A DNA stretch of 64,000 nucleotides from Salinibius halmophilus (GTDB lineage Bacteria > Pseudomonadota > Gammaproteobacteria > Pseudomonadales > Natronospirillaceae): the NCBI RefSeq assembly GCF_003577475.1, contig NZ_QPEP01000004.1:124001-188000 (forward strand). Reading direction: 5' to 3'. Of this stretch, positions 37,974-47,700 are shown piece after piece. Positions within the stretch are counted from its first letter, which is position 1. Every line of letters begins with the position of its first letter. Both the position numbers and the translations under genes were made by a program. The notes beneath the pieces were generated by a model. That model made no database searches and was not told the origin of the DNA. It was given only the letters and a program-made list of their open reading frames with translations.

Positions 37974-38672
37974 ATGATCAGCATAACCTTATTTAATAAA
38001 CCATTTAATGTTCTTTGCCAGTTTACCGATCAAGAGGGCCGTGAAACCCTTGCCGATTTCATTAAACAACCCGGTATCTATGCAGCAGGCAGACTAGACA
38101 GAGATAGTGAAGGCTTACTTCTGCTTACCGACAACGGGCCGTTAAATGCACTCATCACCCACCCGAAAAACAAGATGTGGAAAACCTACATCGTACAGGT
38201 AGAAGGCGCACCAAACCCTGAAGCAGTGGCGCAGCTATGTAAGGGGGTTGAGCTAAAAGATGGCATGACCAAACCTGCCAAGGTGCGCGTTATCGATGAG
38301 CCAAGGTGGCTATGGCCACGCAATCCACCGGTACGCGAGCGCAAATCTATCCCAGACCATTGGCTAGAAATAAAAATCAATGAGGGGCGTAACCGGCAAG
38401 TTCGCCGCATGACCGCCCACGTTGGCTTACCAACACTAAGGCTGATAAGAACAGCAATTGGCCCTTTTGAGCTAAACAACTTAGCGCTAGGCGAATACTG
38501 CACTCAACCTGTGCCACAAAGCATTTTGACTGAGTTGGCCAATAAAAAAACCTCACCAAGGCGCCCCACTAATAACCAGCCAGCCACGCGCGGTAAGAGC
38601 CCTAAGCAGTTTAAGAGCCCTCAGCCGGTAAAGAGCCCTCAGCAGCGTCCTGGGCGAAGAAATCGACCTTAA
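37974..38672 (+). CDS. rluE: 23S rRNA pseudouridine synthase RluE
   Basis: A 232-residue RsuA/RluB/E/F-type enzyme, without an S4 domain, that modifies U2457 of 23S rRNA. The catalytic Asp is in [16 protein letters not shown], and the family motifs [13 protein letters not shown] and [17 protein letters not shown] are present. The last ~50 residues are a basic Lys/Pro/Arg tail with repeated KSPQ/KSPK units that may hold rRNA. The final 62 bp overlap, antisense, the end of the convergent foldase-like gene. Confidence 0.93.
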   Translation: MISITLFNKPFNVLCQFTDQEGRETLADFIKQPGIYAAGRLDRDSEGLLLLTDNGPLNALITHPKNKMWKTYIVQVEGAPNPEAVAQLCKGVELKDGMTKPAKVRVIDEPRWLWPRNPPVRERKSIPDHWLEIKINEGRNRQVRRMTAHVGLPTLRLIRTAIGPFELNNLALGEYCTQPVPQSILTELANKKTSPRRPTNNQPATRGKSPKQFKSPQPVKSPQQRPGRRNRP

Positions 38673-39522
38673 AAATACGTACCTGCTCGCGGCGCCAGTC
38701 TTGCCAAGCCGCCTCCCCCATACGCTCTTTTTGCTGAATTAACTGATGCTCAAGCTCGGCTAACGCGTCTTGATAGCGCGCAACCATTTCTTTTTGATTT
38801 GCTTGAGTTTGTGCCAAAAATTGATAGCGCGCTTGCTCTGTTTGATTCAGCAACTGTGCTGCTAGTGCTTTTTTTGTGGCCGCAGACAACTGGGGAATTT
38901 TTTTCACCAAAAACTCATATTGTTGACGGCCGCTTTGCAAGCTAGGAATGTCCGGCAAGCTGGCAATTAGCATGTCGGTATCTTGGTGGTTTAGCTGGTC
39001 AACTGCCAGTTGCCAGTCGTACAGGGCATATTGGTCGGCATGTAGCCACATGGCATGTTCTCCCCAAACCGCGTGATCAACTGCTTTTATAGCAGCAACT
39101 TTATCTTGCAATTGTGTGTCGCTAGGCAAAATTAATTGGCCCATCCGCTGCTCATGCTCAGCCTTTCTTTGCTCATAAGTGCTAAGTAAATCCTGTAATT
39201 TATCTGGCATATCGGGTGAGACACAATCAACGCAGGTGCCTAGCCACTGCTCCACTTCATGCTGCAGGGTAAGGCCCTCAAGCGCCAGCAAGGGTTGCCA
39301 AGCTTTACTAACCGAAGGTTCAGGCGCTGGTGAAGGCAAAGCATCTAGTACCTGTGGTATGTCAATTTGCTTCTTGTCCCGCACAGGGCTCAGGCTTGCC
39401 TGCTCAACACTGGTTTCTGCAACGTCGTCCACAGCCACGCCAACAGGCTGCAGGGCTAGCAATAAAAGGCCGCCCAATAGGGCGACCGTGGTTACAGCAT
39501 AGATACGACGTCTGTTGATCAT
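38611..39522 (-). CDS. Membrane-anchored lipase-foldase (Lif)-like chaperone
   Basis: A 303-residue protein with the architecture of lipase-specific foldases: a single N-terminal anchor (residues 8-25), a variable Pro/Ala linker ([16 protein letters not shown]), then an all-helical periplasmic part. Segments align by eye with Pseudomonas Lif: [16 protein letters not shown] (112-127) with the YxxYKxEL helix; [20 protein letters not shown] (141-160) with the AxKALRxxIFSxEA helix; [16 protein letters not shown] with the ADEExYNxFTLERL helix. A C-terminal [13 protein letters not shown] matches the EQERLRLGAL end. The Lif motif RxxFDYxLS is not found. It overlaps the upstream secreted sphingomyelinase-like gene by 4 bp (ATGA), so I infer it folds that enzyme in the periplasm. 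Confidence 0.55.
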   Translation of the reverse strand: MINRRRIYAVTTVALLGGLLLLALQPVGVAVDDVAETSVEQASLSPVRDKKQIDIPQVLDALPSPAPEPSVSKAWQPLLALEGLTLQHEVEQWLGTCVDCVSPDMPDKLQDLLSTYEQRKAEHEQRMGQLILPSDTQLQDKVAAIKAVDHAVWGEHAMWLHADQYALYDWQLAVDQLNHQDTDMLIASLPDIPSLQSGRQQYEFLVKKIPQLSAATKKALAAQLLNQTEQARYQFLAQTQANQKEMVARYQDALAELEHQLIQQKERMGEAAWQDWRREQVRIFKVDFFAQDAAEGSLPAEGS

Positions 39523-40820
39523 TTCTGCAGATCTACCGAGACTGGGAAGTGATCAGACAGATCCCAATGCTCCCACAAGCGAGCATCGGTTGAGCGCGGC
39601 ACCGTCACCTCATTAATATTGCTTTGACTTTGGTCGTACTCGTTACTCACGAGGATATAATCGAGGTATTCAACCACATCATATTCTGCTGCAAAGCTGT
39701 TAATGCGCGGGTCAAACGTTGAGGCAGTGTAACCAGCATATCCTGGCTCACTCGCATTCAAGTTCGCTAGCATTGCTGGGTAGTCGCTGGTGGCAAACTT
39801 AAGTTTATTAACATTAAAATCGCCGCCATAGATCACCATCTCGTTTTGTGGAATGCCTTGATCACGCGCAAACTTGCGCATCATTTGGAACTGCTCTTGA
39901 CGTAAACGGCGGGCTTCATCGGTATCAAAAGACGCTGCATGCGTGGCGAACAAATGATACGACTCACCATTCTTCACCACTTCTGCATAGTTAATGCCTT
40001 TATCAGCAAAACAGTCGGTGCCCGAGCAATCTGGGAACACTAACTGCGCCTGATTAACAATTGGATAGCGGCTTACAATGGTGACACCGCCATCAAAGAT
40101 GTTCACACTATTGTTATCGAGCATACGCGTTTGATACGGATATTCACGTGCTAGCTCAGCTAAAAACGCATCACGGCCAGGGGCAAACACCTCTTGTAGC
40201 ATCACCACGTCGTAGCCTTTCATGTATTGCGGCAATAAATCTAGGCGATCATCAATGTGCGACGCCACGAGTGGCAATGCCCAGATGTTATACGTCATCA
40301 CCGATAACCCCTCGGCTACAGGCGCTTGTGTCTCTGGTGATAGGGTGTAGTAAAGGTCATCGTAGCGGACAGTGAAGTCTGCTTTGGTTGCTAGTTCAGC
40401 GAGTTGGTTTTGATCGAACCCAGTATCAAACCGATGGATCGTTCGATCTGAAAACCAGCGTGGCGACAAATCATGGGCTTGCACGCCATGTGCTAAGTTT
40501 GAACTCCACCAAGTGCCTGTCATTTTTTGATTTAGGCGGTATTGCAAGCCTTGCGGAGACGTTAGGCGAGTTTCGAAATAGTAGTCATCGCCCCATTTCA
40601 CGCCTACATAACGATTAAAACTCAACACCATCTTGGTTTCATAGGGGGCGATGGTGTCCACATGTTGAAACCACTCGTCCCCCTCCACCAAACGATCACT
40701 GCCCCAGTGAAATACATCTACTGTTAGTGGTTGGTCACTATTATTAGTGAAATAGACATCCGTGTCGGCTTGTGCAAACGCTGCCATCATCGCAACGAGC
40801 ACGATCATTATTTTTTTCAT
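39519..40820 (-). CDS. Secreted sphingomyelinase C-like phosphodiesterase
   Basis: A 433-residue exported enzyme of the endonuclease/exonuclease/phosphatase (DNase I) fold, closest to bacterial neutral sphingomyelinases/phospholipases C. It has a signal peptide (residues 1-18), an N-terminal beta-rich domain (~19-165, FTNNSDQPLTVDVFHWG...), then the catalytic domain: NIW (178-180), LQE (Glu210), THAASFD (His294), GGDFNVNK (Asp334, Asn336) and LSDHFPVS (Asp423, His424). These are the metal and acid/base residues of the family. CSGTDC (265-270) may form a disulfide. It is the first gene of a two-gene operon with the foldase-like protein. It likely hydrolyses phospholipid or sphingolipid head groups outside the cell; the exact substrate is unproven. 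Confidence 0.85.
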   Translation of the reverse strand: MKKIMIVLVAMMAAFAQADTDVYFTNNSDQPLTVDVFHWGSDRLVEGDEWFQHVDTIAPYETKMVLSFNRYVGVKWGDDYYFETRLTSPQGLQYRLNQKMTGTWWSSNLAHGVQAHDLSPRWFSDRTIHRFDTGFDQNQLAELATKADFTVRYDDLYYTLSPETQAPVAEGLSVMTYNIWALPLVASHIDDRLDLLPQYMKGYDVVMLQEVFAPGRDAFLAELAREYPYQTRMLDNNSVNIFDGGVTIVSRYPIVNQAQLVFPDCSGTDCFADKGINYAEVVKNGESYHLFATHAASFDTDEARRLRQEQFQMMRKFARDQGIPQNEMVIYGGDFNVNKLKFATSDYPAMLANLNASEPGYAGYTASTFDPRINSFAAEYDVVEYLDYILVSNEYDQSQSNINEVTVPRSTDARLWEHWDLSDHFPVSVDLQK

Positions 40821-41030
40821 CTCTCAGCCTTGGTCTATACCAGTTAATCGGAATAGTCAGGCTAAACAACAATTGTGGCAATTCGATAAAGCGCTCATTT
40901 CAATTCAATGATGTACGTTATTAGAAAAACGCACCTTATTGTTGGATGTCCCCCATGGCACTAGCCTCTGGCATTCGCGTATCAGTAAAATAGTGATAGG
41001 CTCGTTATTGTGGAGCGTTGAGGAGTCTGT

Positions 41031-42794
41031 ATGTCATTACTGGTTGGTCCAATTGTTCGTCGTGTTTCGTCTACACAGGCGTGCATTTGGCTATGCAGTC
41101 AAACAGATGCTGTCGCGGTTTCAGCAACCGACGCCAAGGTGCACCTACACACGTTAAAAATTGGAGAGCACTGCCATGCTCATTTGGCCACGCTGGATTT
41201 TGCTAACGCCTTAATCCCAGGCCAACGTGTTGATTACGATATCGTGATAAACGAGCAGACCATCGCTCAACACAGCCCTTATTTACTGCTACATGGCGAA
41301 TCAACTCCTTATTTTTATTACCGGCCCAAGCTGTTAAAGGTATTGCATGGCTCTTGTCGCAAACCACACCACGATAGCATAGATGGACTAGTCCAAGCGG
41401 AAAGTCTGTTACACGAAGATTGGCCGGATTTACTAGTGATGACCGGTGATCAGGTTTACATCGACGATGTATCACCCGATATGCTGCACCGTATTCACGA
41501 GCTTATCACTCATTTGGGGATTGCCGATGAGCATCTACCGAGTGAAACTGTGCCCCTCGCAAGCAAGTTGCATGATGAGCAACATCTCAATAAACGCCCT
41601 GATTTGCTGCCCGATACCCACGCGCAAGCTCAGTTTTTTGGTGGAAAGAAAAAACCCATTTTTACCTCTGCTTACGCCGACAACCATTTAATTAGCTTTG
41701 CTGAAGTGGTGGCCATGTACTTGTTAACCTGGTCACCGGCCACCTGGCAGCTAGTGGGCGAACCAGAAACCGACGTCATTAAACGGTTTGCCGAGGGCAT
41801 GCCAAAAGTAGCTCGACTGCTTGCGCATATCCCAACAGCAATGATTTTTGATGACCATGACATCACTGATGATTGGAACCTTACCGCTGGTTGGGAGCGT
41901 GCGGCCTACAACCATCCACTATCCAAGCGCATTATTGGAAACGCGTTGTTAGGCTATTTTATCTTTCAGGGCTGGGGCAATCAGCCAGAGTCATTCGACC
42001 AAGCTTTGTTAACCAAGTGCCAAACAGGCCTGCAGCAGCTCGGCGAACACGACTCGCTCATCGACGATTTATTAGCATTCGATCAGTGGCATTACAGCTT
42101 AGATACCCAACCTAAACTTGTGGTACTTGATACTCGCACGCATCGCTGGCGTTCGGAGCGCAATGAAAACAAGCCATCTGGCCTAATGGATTGGGAGTCT
42201 CTGACTAATTTCCAGCAAAGCATACTTGGTGAACCGGCGGTGATTGTTGTTTCACCATCGCCGATCTTTGGGGTGAAACTGATTGAGGCCATTCAAAAAC
42301 TATTTACCCTGTTTGGCCAACCACTGATGGTAGACGCCGAAAACTGGATGGCACACCCAGGCTCGGCCAACACCTTAATGAACATTTTTTACCACCCTAA
42401 AACGCCGCAAACCTTCACTATTTTGTCGGGCGATGTGCACTATTCATTTGCCTATGATATTGAACTGCGCCAGCGCGAGGATGGCCCAGATATCTGGCAA
42501 ATTACCTCCAGTGGTATCAAAAATGAGTTTCCGGCTGGGCTGTTGGCTTTTTTCGACCGTGCTAACCGTTGGTTATATGCCCCCTACTCGCCACTAAACT
42601 TATTTACCAAACGCCGCCATATGCGCGTTACCCCACGCCGCCCAGTGCCTGCCAGCAAAGGGCGTCGGTTGGCGAATCAGGCGGGCATAGGTTTAGTAAA
42701 GTTTAATCAGCACGGCCAACCAACCGAATTGGTAGACATTGGCGAAGAAGTGATTCGCTTCGAGTTAGAACAGCACGCAGGGCGGTGGGAATAA
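41031..42794 (+). CDS. PhoD-like metallophosphatase
   Basis: A 587-residue alkaline-phosphatase-D-like hydrolase. Motifs in order: KVLHGSCRKPHHDS (~105-118), VMTGDQVYIDDVSP (metal ligands Asp and Tyr), IFDDHDITDDWN (the DDHD signature) and LSGDVHYSFAY near residue 470. A beta-sandwich N-terminal domain (1-95) precedes the catalytic core, as in PhoD. No signal peptide or Tat motif is seen, so this is a cytosolic member, unlike secreted Bacillus PhoD. Divergent from the sphingomyelinase operon across 210 bp. Likely a phosphomonoesterase or phosphodiesterase; substrate unknown. Confidence 0.85.
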   Translation: MSLLVGPIVRRVSSTQACIWLCSQTDAVAVSATDAKVHLHTLKIGEHCHAHLATLDFANALIPGQRVDYDIVINEQTIAQHSPYLLLHGESTPYFYYRPKLLKVLHGSCRKPHHDSIDGLVQAESLLHEDWPDLLVMTGDQVYIDDVSPDMLHRIHELITHLGIADEHLPSETVPLASKLHDEQHLNKRPDLLPDTHAQAQFFGGKKKPIFTSAYADNHLISFAEVVAMYLLTWSPATWQLVGEPETDVIKRFAEGMPKVARLLAHIPTAMIFDDHDITDDWNLTAGWERAAYNHPLSKRIIGNALLGYFIFQGWGNQPESFDQALLTKCQTGLQQLGEHDSLIDDLLAFDQWHYSLDTQPKLVVLDTRTHRWRSERNENKPSGLMDWESLTNFQQSILGEPAVIVVSPSPIFGVKLIEAIQKLFTLFGQPLMVDAENWMAHPGSANTLMNIFYHPKTPQTFTILSGDVHYSFAYDIELRQREDGPDIWQITSSGIKNEFPAGLLAFFDRANRWLYAPYSPLNLFTKRRHMRVTPRRPVPASKGRRLANQAGIGLVKFNQHGQPTELVDIGEEVIRFELEQHAGRWE

Positions 42795-42927
42795 CAAGCA
42801 TCTGAGGGAATTAATCAGTCGAGCGCTAGCTTAAAGCTCACACCAACATTATCAAACGACAGTGCTGGTGTGAATATGAGCTGCCAGTTCTAATACCGTT
42901 ATGGCCTTTGGCAGCCGTAGTTGTGTG

Positions 42928-43518
42928 TTACAACTTGGCTTCGATGGTGACGCCCAAGGTCGATACGATCAGCAATTCACTGGCGTATTCATCTTCAGGA
43001 TCAATGGTTGCCGTGGCCATCGAGTATAAGCCTGCTTGAATATTGTTAGTAATCTCGTAGCCCACTTCAAACTTTGCAGCACTACCGACTAGCAGATCAG
43101 TCTGGCTTTCTTTTAAATCGAAACGCCCGAGTCCAAACGCAAACCCGAAATATGGTTCACCAGAAGTTTGACCAAAATAATAGGTGTAGCCAATGCCCGA
43201 CAACGAGTTAGCCACCGGCACTTCAGCTGTGTAGTCACTAATTGTGAAGTTTGAACGGTGATGCGTTAAATAGAGAGCATGTTGATTGTAGCGGCCGAGA
43301 GCAAAGCCAAGTTTGCCTGTGAGGCCATAACCAAAAGCGGCTGGCAGTTCAGACATACCATAGTCATTAACATAGGTAGTGCTGCTGCGCTCTAGCCCCG
43401 CACCCGCAGTCAGGTAAAACCCTGAGCGCTCTGTTGCTTGACCTTCTACAACATAATCTGCCGCTAGGGATGTTCCCGCTAGTCCTAGCGCCAAAGCTAC
43501 TAAAGAAACCGATTTCAT
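42928..43518 (-). CDS. Small outer-membrane beta-barrel protein
   Basis: A 196-residue protein with signal peptide MKSVSLVALALGLAGTSLA and about eight amphipathic strands, such as GFYLTAGAGLERSSTTYV, ALYLTHHRSNFTISDYTA, GIGYTYYFGQTSGEPYFGFA and FEVGYEITNNIQAGLYS. It ends STLGVTIEAKL. It fits the OmpA-like/OmpW-like 8-stranded barrel class in size and pattern. Monocistronic. Function unknown. Confidence 0.7.
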   Translation of the reverse strand: MKSVSLVALALGLAGTSLAADYVVEGQATERSGFYLTAGAGLERSSTTYVNDYGMSELPAAFGYGLTGKLGFALGRYNQHALYLTHHRSNFTISDYTAEVPVANSLSGIGYTYYFGQTSGEPYFGFAFGLGRFDLKESQTDLLVGSAAKFEVGYEITNNIQAGLYSMATATIDPEDEYASELLIVSTLGVTIEAKL

Positions 43519-43635
43519 GATTCTATCTCCTAAAAAATCGGCGCAAGATTACAGGACTTTTATGAATAGTAAAAGAATATTGGCCTAAGCCATTAAGATG
43601 CGCGCCGCCTGGGCGCGCCTTATTTTCGATAGCAG

Positions 43636-43983
43636 TTAGAAGCTAAACGAAGCTTGCATGGCAATTCCACCATCAATGGTTGGCATCACTTGCACACTTA
43701 ATGGCTTGGCAACGCCAGCTAGCGCTTCTTCTTCGCTAGACTTAAAGATAACATTCTTAGCCGACAATCCAGCCATCACAACGCTGCTGCCAAATAATAC
43801 GGGAAAGCCCGCACCAGCAGCAATGGTTAAATCGCCTGACAACTGGCGCGAAAATCGTTTTTCTTGTGCCAGTAATTCTAGGCTGCGTGCGGCACTAATT
43901 TCCGGCGGATTCGCTTCCACCTCATTCGACGCGGCTGCGGCCGAAGCAGCCGCTGCAACGAATAATGCAATGATCCTTTTCAT
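43636..43983 (-). CDS. Small secreted protein, function unknown
   Basis: A 115-residue protein with a signal peptide (MKRIIALFVAAAASAAAASN) and a mature part of ~95 residues. The C-terminal half has alternating strands ending in ASFSF, a terminal aromatic as in outer-membrane barrels. I prefer the ATG at 43983 over the one five codons earlier because it begins the signal peptide directly. It sits next to another beta-barrel gene but with its own 117-bp gap. Family not recognised. Confidence 0.55.
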   Translation of the reverse strand: MKRIIALFVAAAASAAAASNEVEANPPEISAARSLELLAQEKRFSRQLSGDLTIAAGAGFPVLFGSSVVMAGLSAKNVIFKSSEEEALAGVAKPLSVQVMPTIDGGIAMQASFSF

Positions 43984-44092
43984 TGAATTTCCTTTCATGT
44001 GAGTACTGAGTCTTCAACTATTACAACTGAGCTATGCTCTAGATGACTGAGAATAAAATTGTACCGAACATAGACTGAACGAAGGCGAGGCA

Positions 44093-44761
44093 ATGCGCAC
44101 AATTATTGCATTTATGTTTCTAAGCACACTCTGCTCTGCTGAGCACTTTGTTCTTGGTGATTACAGCAGTGAAGGCGAAAGAGAAATCGTTAGACGTGAC
44201 ATGATTGCGCAAGCATTTGAATTAGCAGGCCATACGATAGAATTTGCCCATCGCCCAGCAGAACGTTCTCTACGAGAGGCAAACCTAGGTTTACTGGATG
44301 GTGACGTGATGCGCCAGCCTGACGCAGTTACTAGCTTCAATAATTTACTAATGATCGACACGCCACTTACGTTTTATCAGTACTGGGTTTATATGGCAGC
44401 AGACACGCCTTGCCCCACCGAGCAATTAGATATTTGGGAATTTAAGCCCGTTGGTCTGGTAGGTTTTCGATACTTTGATGCCATTTATGCTCAATCTCGC
44501 TCGGGTTATCAGCAAGTAAGCAACGTGAGCAGCGTAATGGATATGCTAGCGTCTCAAAGAGCTGACTATAGCGTTATGTCTGCAGAGGCGTACGACATAC
44601 TATCAGTGCGATACAACCTAAACTTAACTAGATGCTTTGACTCACCACTACTGAGTTACCCTGTTTACACGTATCTACACAGCAAACATGCGCACCACAT
44701 CCCATCATTAACAAAGGCTTACGAGCAAGTATTTGGCGAGTCAGACCTTGGGGAACCGTAA
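44093..44761 (+). CDS. Periplasmic solute-binding-like protein (SBP_bac_3 type)
   Basis: A 222-residue protein with a short signal peptide (MRTIIAFMFLSTLCSA) and the pattern of short stand-alone type 3 binding proteins: MIAQAFELAGHTIEFAHRPA ERSL, then LDGDVMRQPDAV, SSVMDMLASQRADYSVMSAE and a late Cys. No permease or ATPase gene is adjacent, so it is probably one of the many orphan SBP-like proteins of marine gammaproteobacteria and not a transporter component. Role unknown. Confidence 0.7.
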   Translation: MRTIIAFMFLSTLCSAEHFVLGDYSSEGEREIVRRDMIAQAFELAGHTIEFAHRPAERSLREANLGLLDGDVMRQPDAVTSFNNLLMIDTPLTFYQYWVYMAADTPCPTEQLDIWEFKPVGLVGFRYFDAIYAQSRSGYQQVSNVSSVMDMLASQRADYSVMSAEAYDILSVRYNLNLTRCFDSPLLSYPVYTYLHSKHAHHIPSLTKAYEQVFGESDLGEP

Positions 44762-44774
44762 AAACTCCCCAAGG
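44746..44774. other. Perfect 9-bp inverted repeat across the stop codon
   Basis: CCTTGGGGA (44746-44754) pairs with TCCCCAAGG (44766-44774); the loop holds the TAA stop of the SBP-like gene. There is no U-run after it on the plus strand, so it is not a standard terminator. It may protect or end transcripts of both convergent genes. Confidence 0.5.
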
Positions 44775-44789
44775 CCCTTGCTCAATAGC

Positions 44790-47700
44790 CTAACGTGGCA
44801 CTTTTACGATTTGTGGTGCCACCCAATCTAGCTCGATATATTGCCAATCGTAGTTGCCTACGGCTGAAACGGTCGTTTGAACAATATTCTTGCTGGAAGC
44901 CTGCATGGCAAACGTTTGATAACCCGCAACCGCTAGCTCAAACTCCCGCGGAGAGAACTTAATCACCACCGATGATTCAAATAGCTTCTGCCCGTTTGGC
45001 GCAGCATTACTACCCGTATAAGAAGTGTCTTCAATAAAGCTTAATAGCGCGCCACCATCGTCTACGTAAGTGATGTTGACAAAACCAGTTTCACTAACTC
45101 GCTCGGCTGAGGTTGTTGGCACTACCAACATGCCACCAAGCGACTCATCAACAAAGTCTTGATTTAACCTAACGACCCACGGATGGCGCCCCAAACGTAA
45201 ACGACTACCAGCGCCAGCAACTAGCCAACTGCCATCCGGAAGCTCTTGTAATCGTTCTGCACCACTTTTGGTGTAGAAATCTTGTGCACCTGCTGCAACA
45301 GAAATATTTAGCTCTTTCATCGACAATACAGCGCCGGTGTCGGCAGCCACTTTTAACACATTGTCCTCGCCCCCACTGCCTCTTCCTAGTAGGTAGAGGT
45401 TGCTATCGCTTTGTGATTGTTGCGCATCGAGTGGGTAAATAAAATCGGTAAAGCGGTCATCCAGCACGTGTAACCATTGCAATTCACCCTCTGTGGTCAT
45501 GCGCATCATAAAGGCTGGCGTTCGAGACTGGTTGGCTCTGTTGTGATAGCCATATATTAGAAGTCCACCGTCCATTAGGGCCAAACTTCCTTTCGCATAG
45601 AGCGATTCGCTATCTGGCAAAGTTAACACTCGGTTCCAAAGTAACTGCCCTTCATGGCTAAACTTGCTGGCTAACACATAAGGCGTTTCACTAAGGTCGA
45701 TATTGGCGACTAAAATCACCCCTTCGCTGTCGGCGTGCAGATTTACGTCGCGAACTTTGTTAAAGCTGTAGTCACTATTGTTCAACCGGCGCGCCCATAA
45801 TGGCTGCCCTACCGACCCTACTTTGACCAGTTGGAATGGGTAACCCAATACATAGCGCCCATATGGCGTGTCTTGAATAGGCCCCTGTGTTAAATACTCA
45901 TCGGTTGTAGTGTCCCAAAAACTGCCGTTCGGTGGGTTGGTAGATAGGTAGCGGTCTTGCTGCTGCAAGGTGCCTGCGGTTGAGACCTTGGCAGAGGTTA
46001 AATGAGCGGAGCTGCTAACCCAGAAGTTGCCATCTACGGCAGGCGTAATAAACCCTTGTCCTACATAACTTTCGAAACCAGCCTCGTACGACGAAGCGCC
46101 TGCAATTAGGCGAGTGGACGGTTTTGGCGCTTCTGGAGATGGGTGATCACTTTCAATACGCAACAACCACGGCTCTATTTCAGCTGTTTCGAGCAACAAC
46201 TGCTGTGCTTCAGTAATGATCGCATTTTGCCCAAGTGGAAGTCCGCCAAGATTAGTGAACTCAGGTAAGCGCAACATATCGCATGAGCCTTGCGCTAATG
46301 TTTGCGGCGCTATCAGATTCACCCTTGCGAGCTCTAGTTTGGGTTCGGGTATATTTAAACTAAATATTTTATCGGCACCAAAGGTGGTTTGCGCTAGAGC
46401 ATTGGCCCAATCGAAGTTTGTTGTTAGCCCCAAGCGCCCATCAGCAGAGCCTAGTAGCTTGACGCATTCATCATGACGGTTCTGGTCGGCGTCCAGCTCA
46501 ATACTACTGTAAAGCCCGCCTGTTGGGCCTGCCAAGCCATAGATCAGCATAGCGACTTCAGCACCTGCGGTAATTTTCACGTTGGCATTGTTCGACAGTT
46601 CAACATTACTAAGTGATGCATCTAGCTTGGGTGCGGTCACATCAATTTCACCGTTAATCCCACCTTTGTTACCGAACTCTGTAGATACGCCAGCGGTTAA
46701 TTTAGCATCGGCAGAAATATCAAATCGGCTCGTTGAACTACCCTCAACATCAACAAAGGCTGTGAGATTGCCAGTAATGGACAACGGACCAACTGGAATC
46801 GGCCCAATTTCACCTATTTTAAAACTTGCTGGTTCCGACAAACTAGATTTACCGCCACCATATAACCTCAGGCCAGCCCCAACATCACCCGATAAGCCTA
46901 CCTCTAGCTGAAACTCGGGCATGACCAAGGCTAGCGTTTCAATAAACTGATCACATGGATCATCGCAAGCATCAACGATATCAAGCCCGTCCACGAAACA
47001 AAATCCCTTTGCAATGTCGCCTACTACAGGCAACCCGATAATAAAATCGGCCATATCGTTTAGGGTTTCAGTTACCTCTTCTACCGTCTCACCCAAACTA
47101 TGAGCGAGCTTGCCTGCGCCAACAGCATCAAACCCGTCGAGCACCAGGTCGGAAGCGATCTTTTTGGTGTAATCAAGTGCAATTTTGTGCAAACACTGGG
47201 CAGCATTAGATGGCAAGGCAACAAGGTTAGCCAACCCTTCAAAAGATAAAATGTCTCGCACGTCTGCGGCTGTGAGGTTCCAAGCAAAGTCGATGTCTAA
47301 CTCAGCCACTAAACCCGCTGCGATATCAAGATTCACATAGGCTTTATCGTCGGTTGTTGCATCATTGCCATCGCCGTCGTAAAACTCGTAGGTAAACTGC
47401 TTCTCCACACGGCATCCTAACCCCGTGCAATTAGCGGGTGTCGCAAAGGAGCGGCCCGACAAGTCCACGGTTTGTGGTGCTTCATAATCAATTTTTCGAG
47501 CTACCTGGGCGGTTAGGTTCGCTAGGGCGAACTGAGGTGGAGTGTACATCACCTCAATAATTCGACGCCCTTCATAAACAGCCGTTCGCCGTGCAATAAG
47601 CGTAATGCCTTGCGGGACCGCTTTGGTAGCAGGCACCACCAGTACGGCGACCTCCGGTAGCTGATCAAAACTTGGTTGCTGAGAATCAAATACCAACAGA

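Noticed and set aside
44093-44761. A functional ABC amino-acid transporter
   Set aside because: Only a short binding-protein-like gene is present; no permease or ATPase is adjacent.
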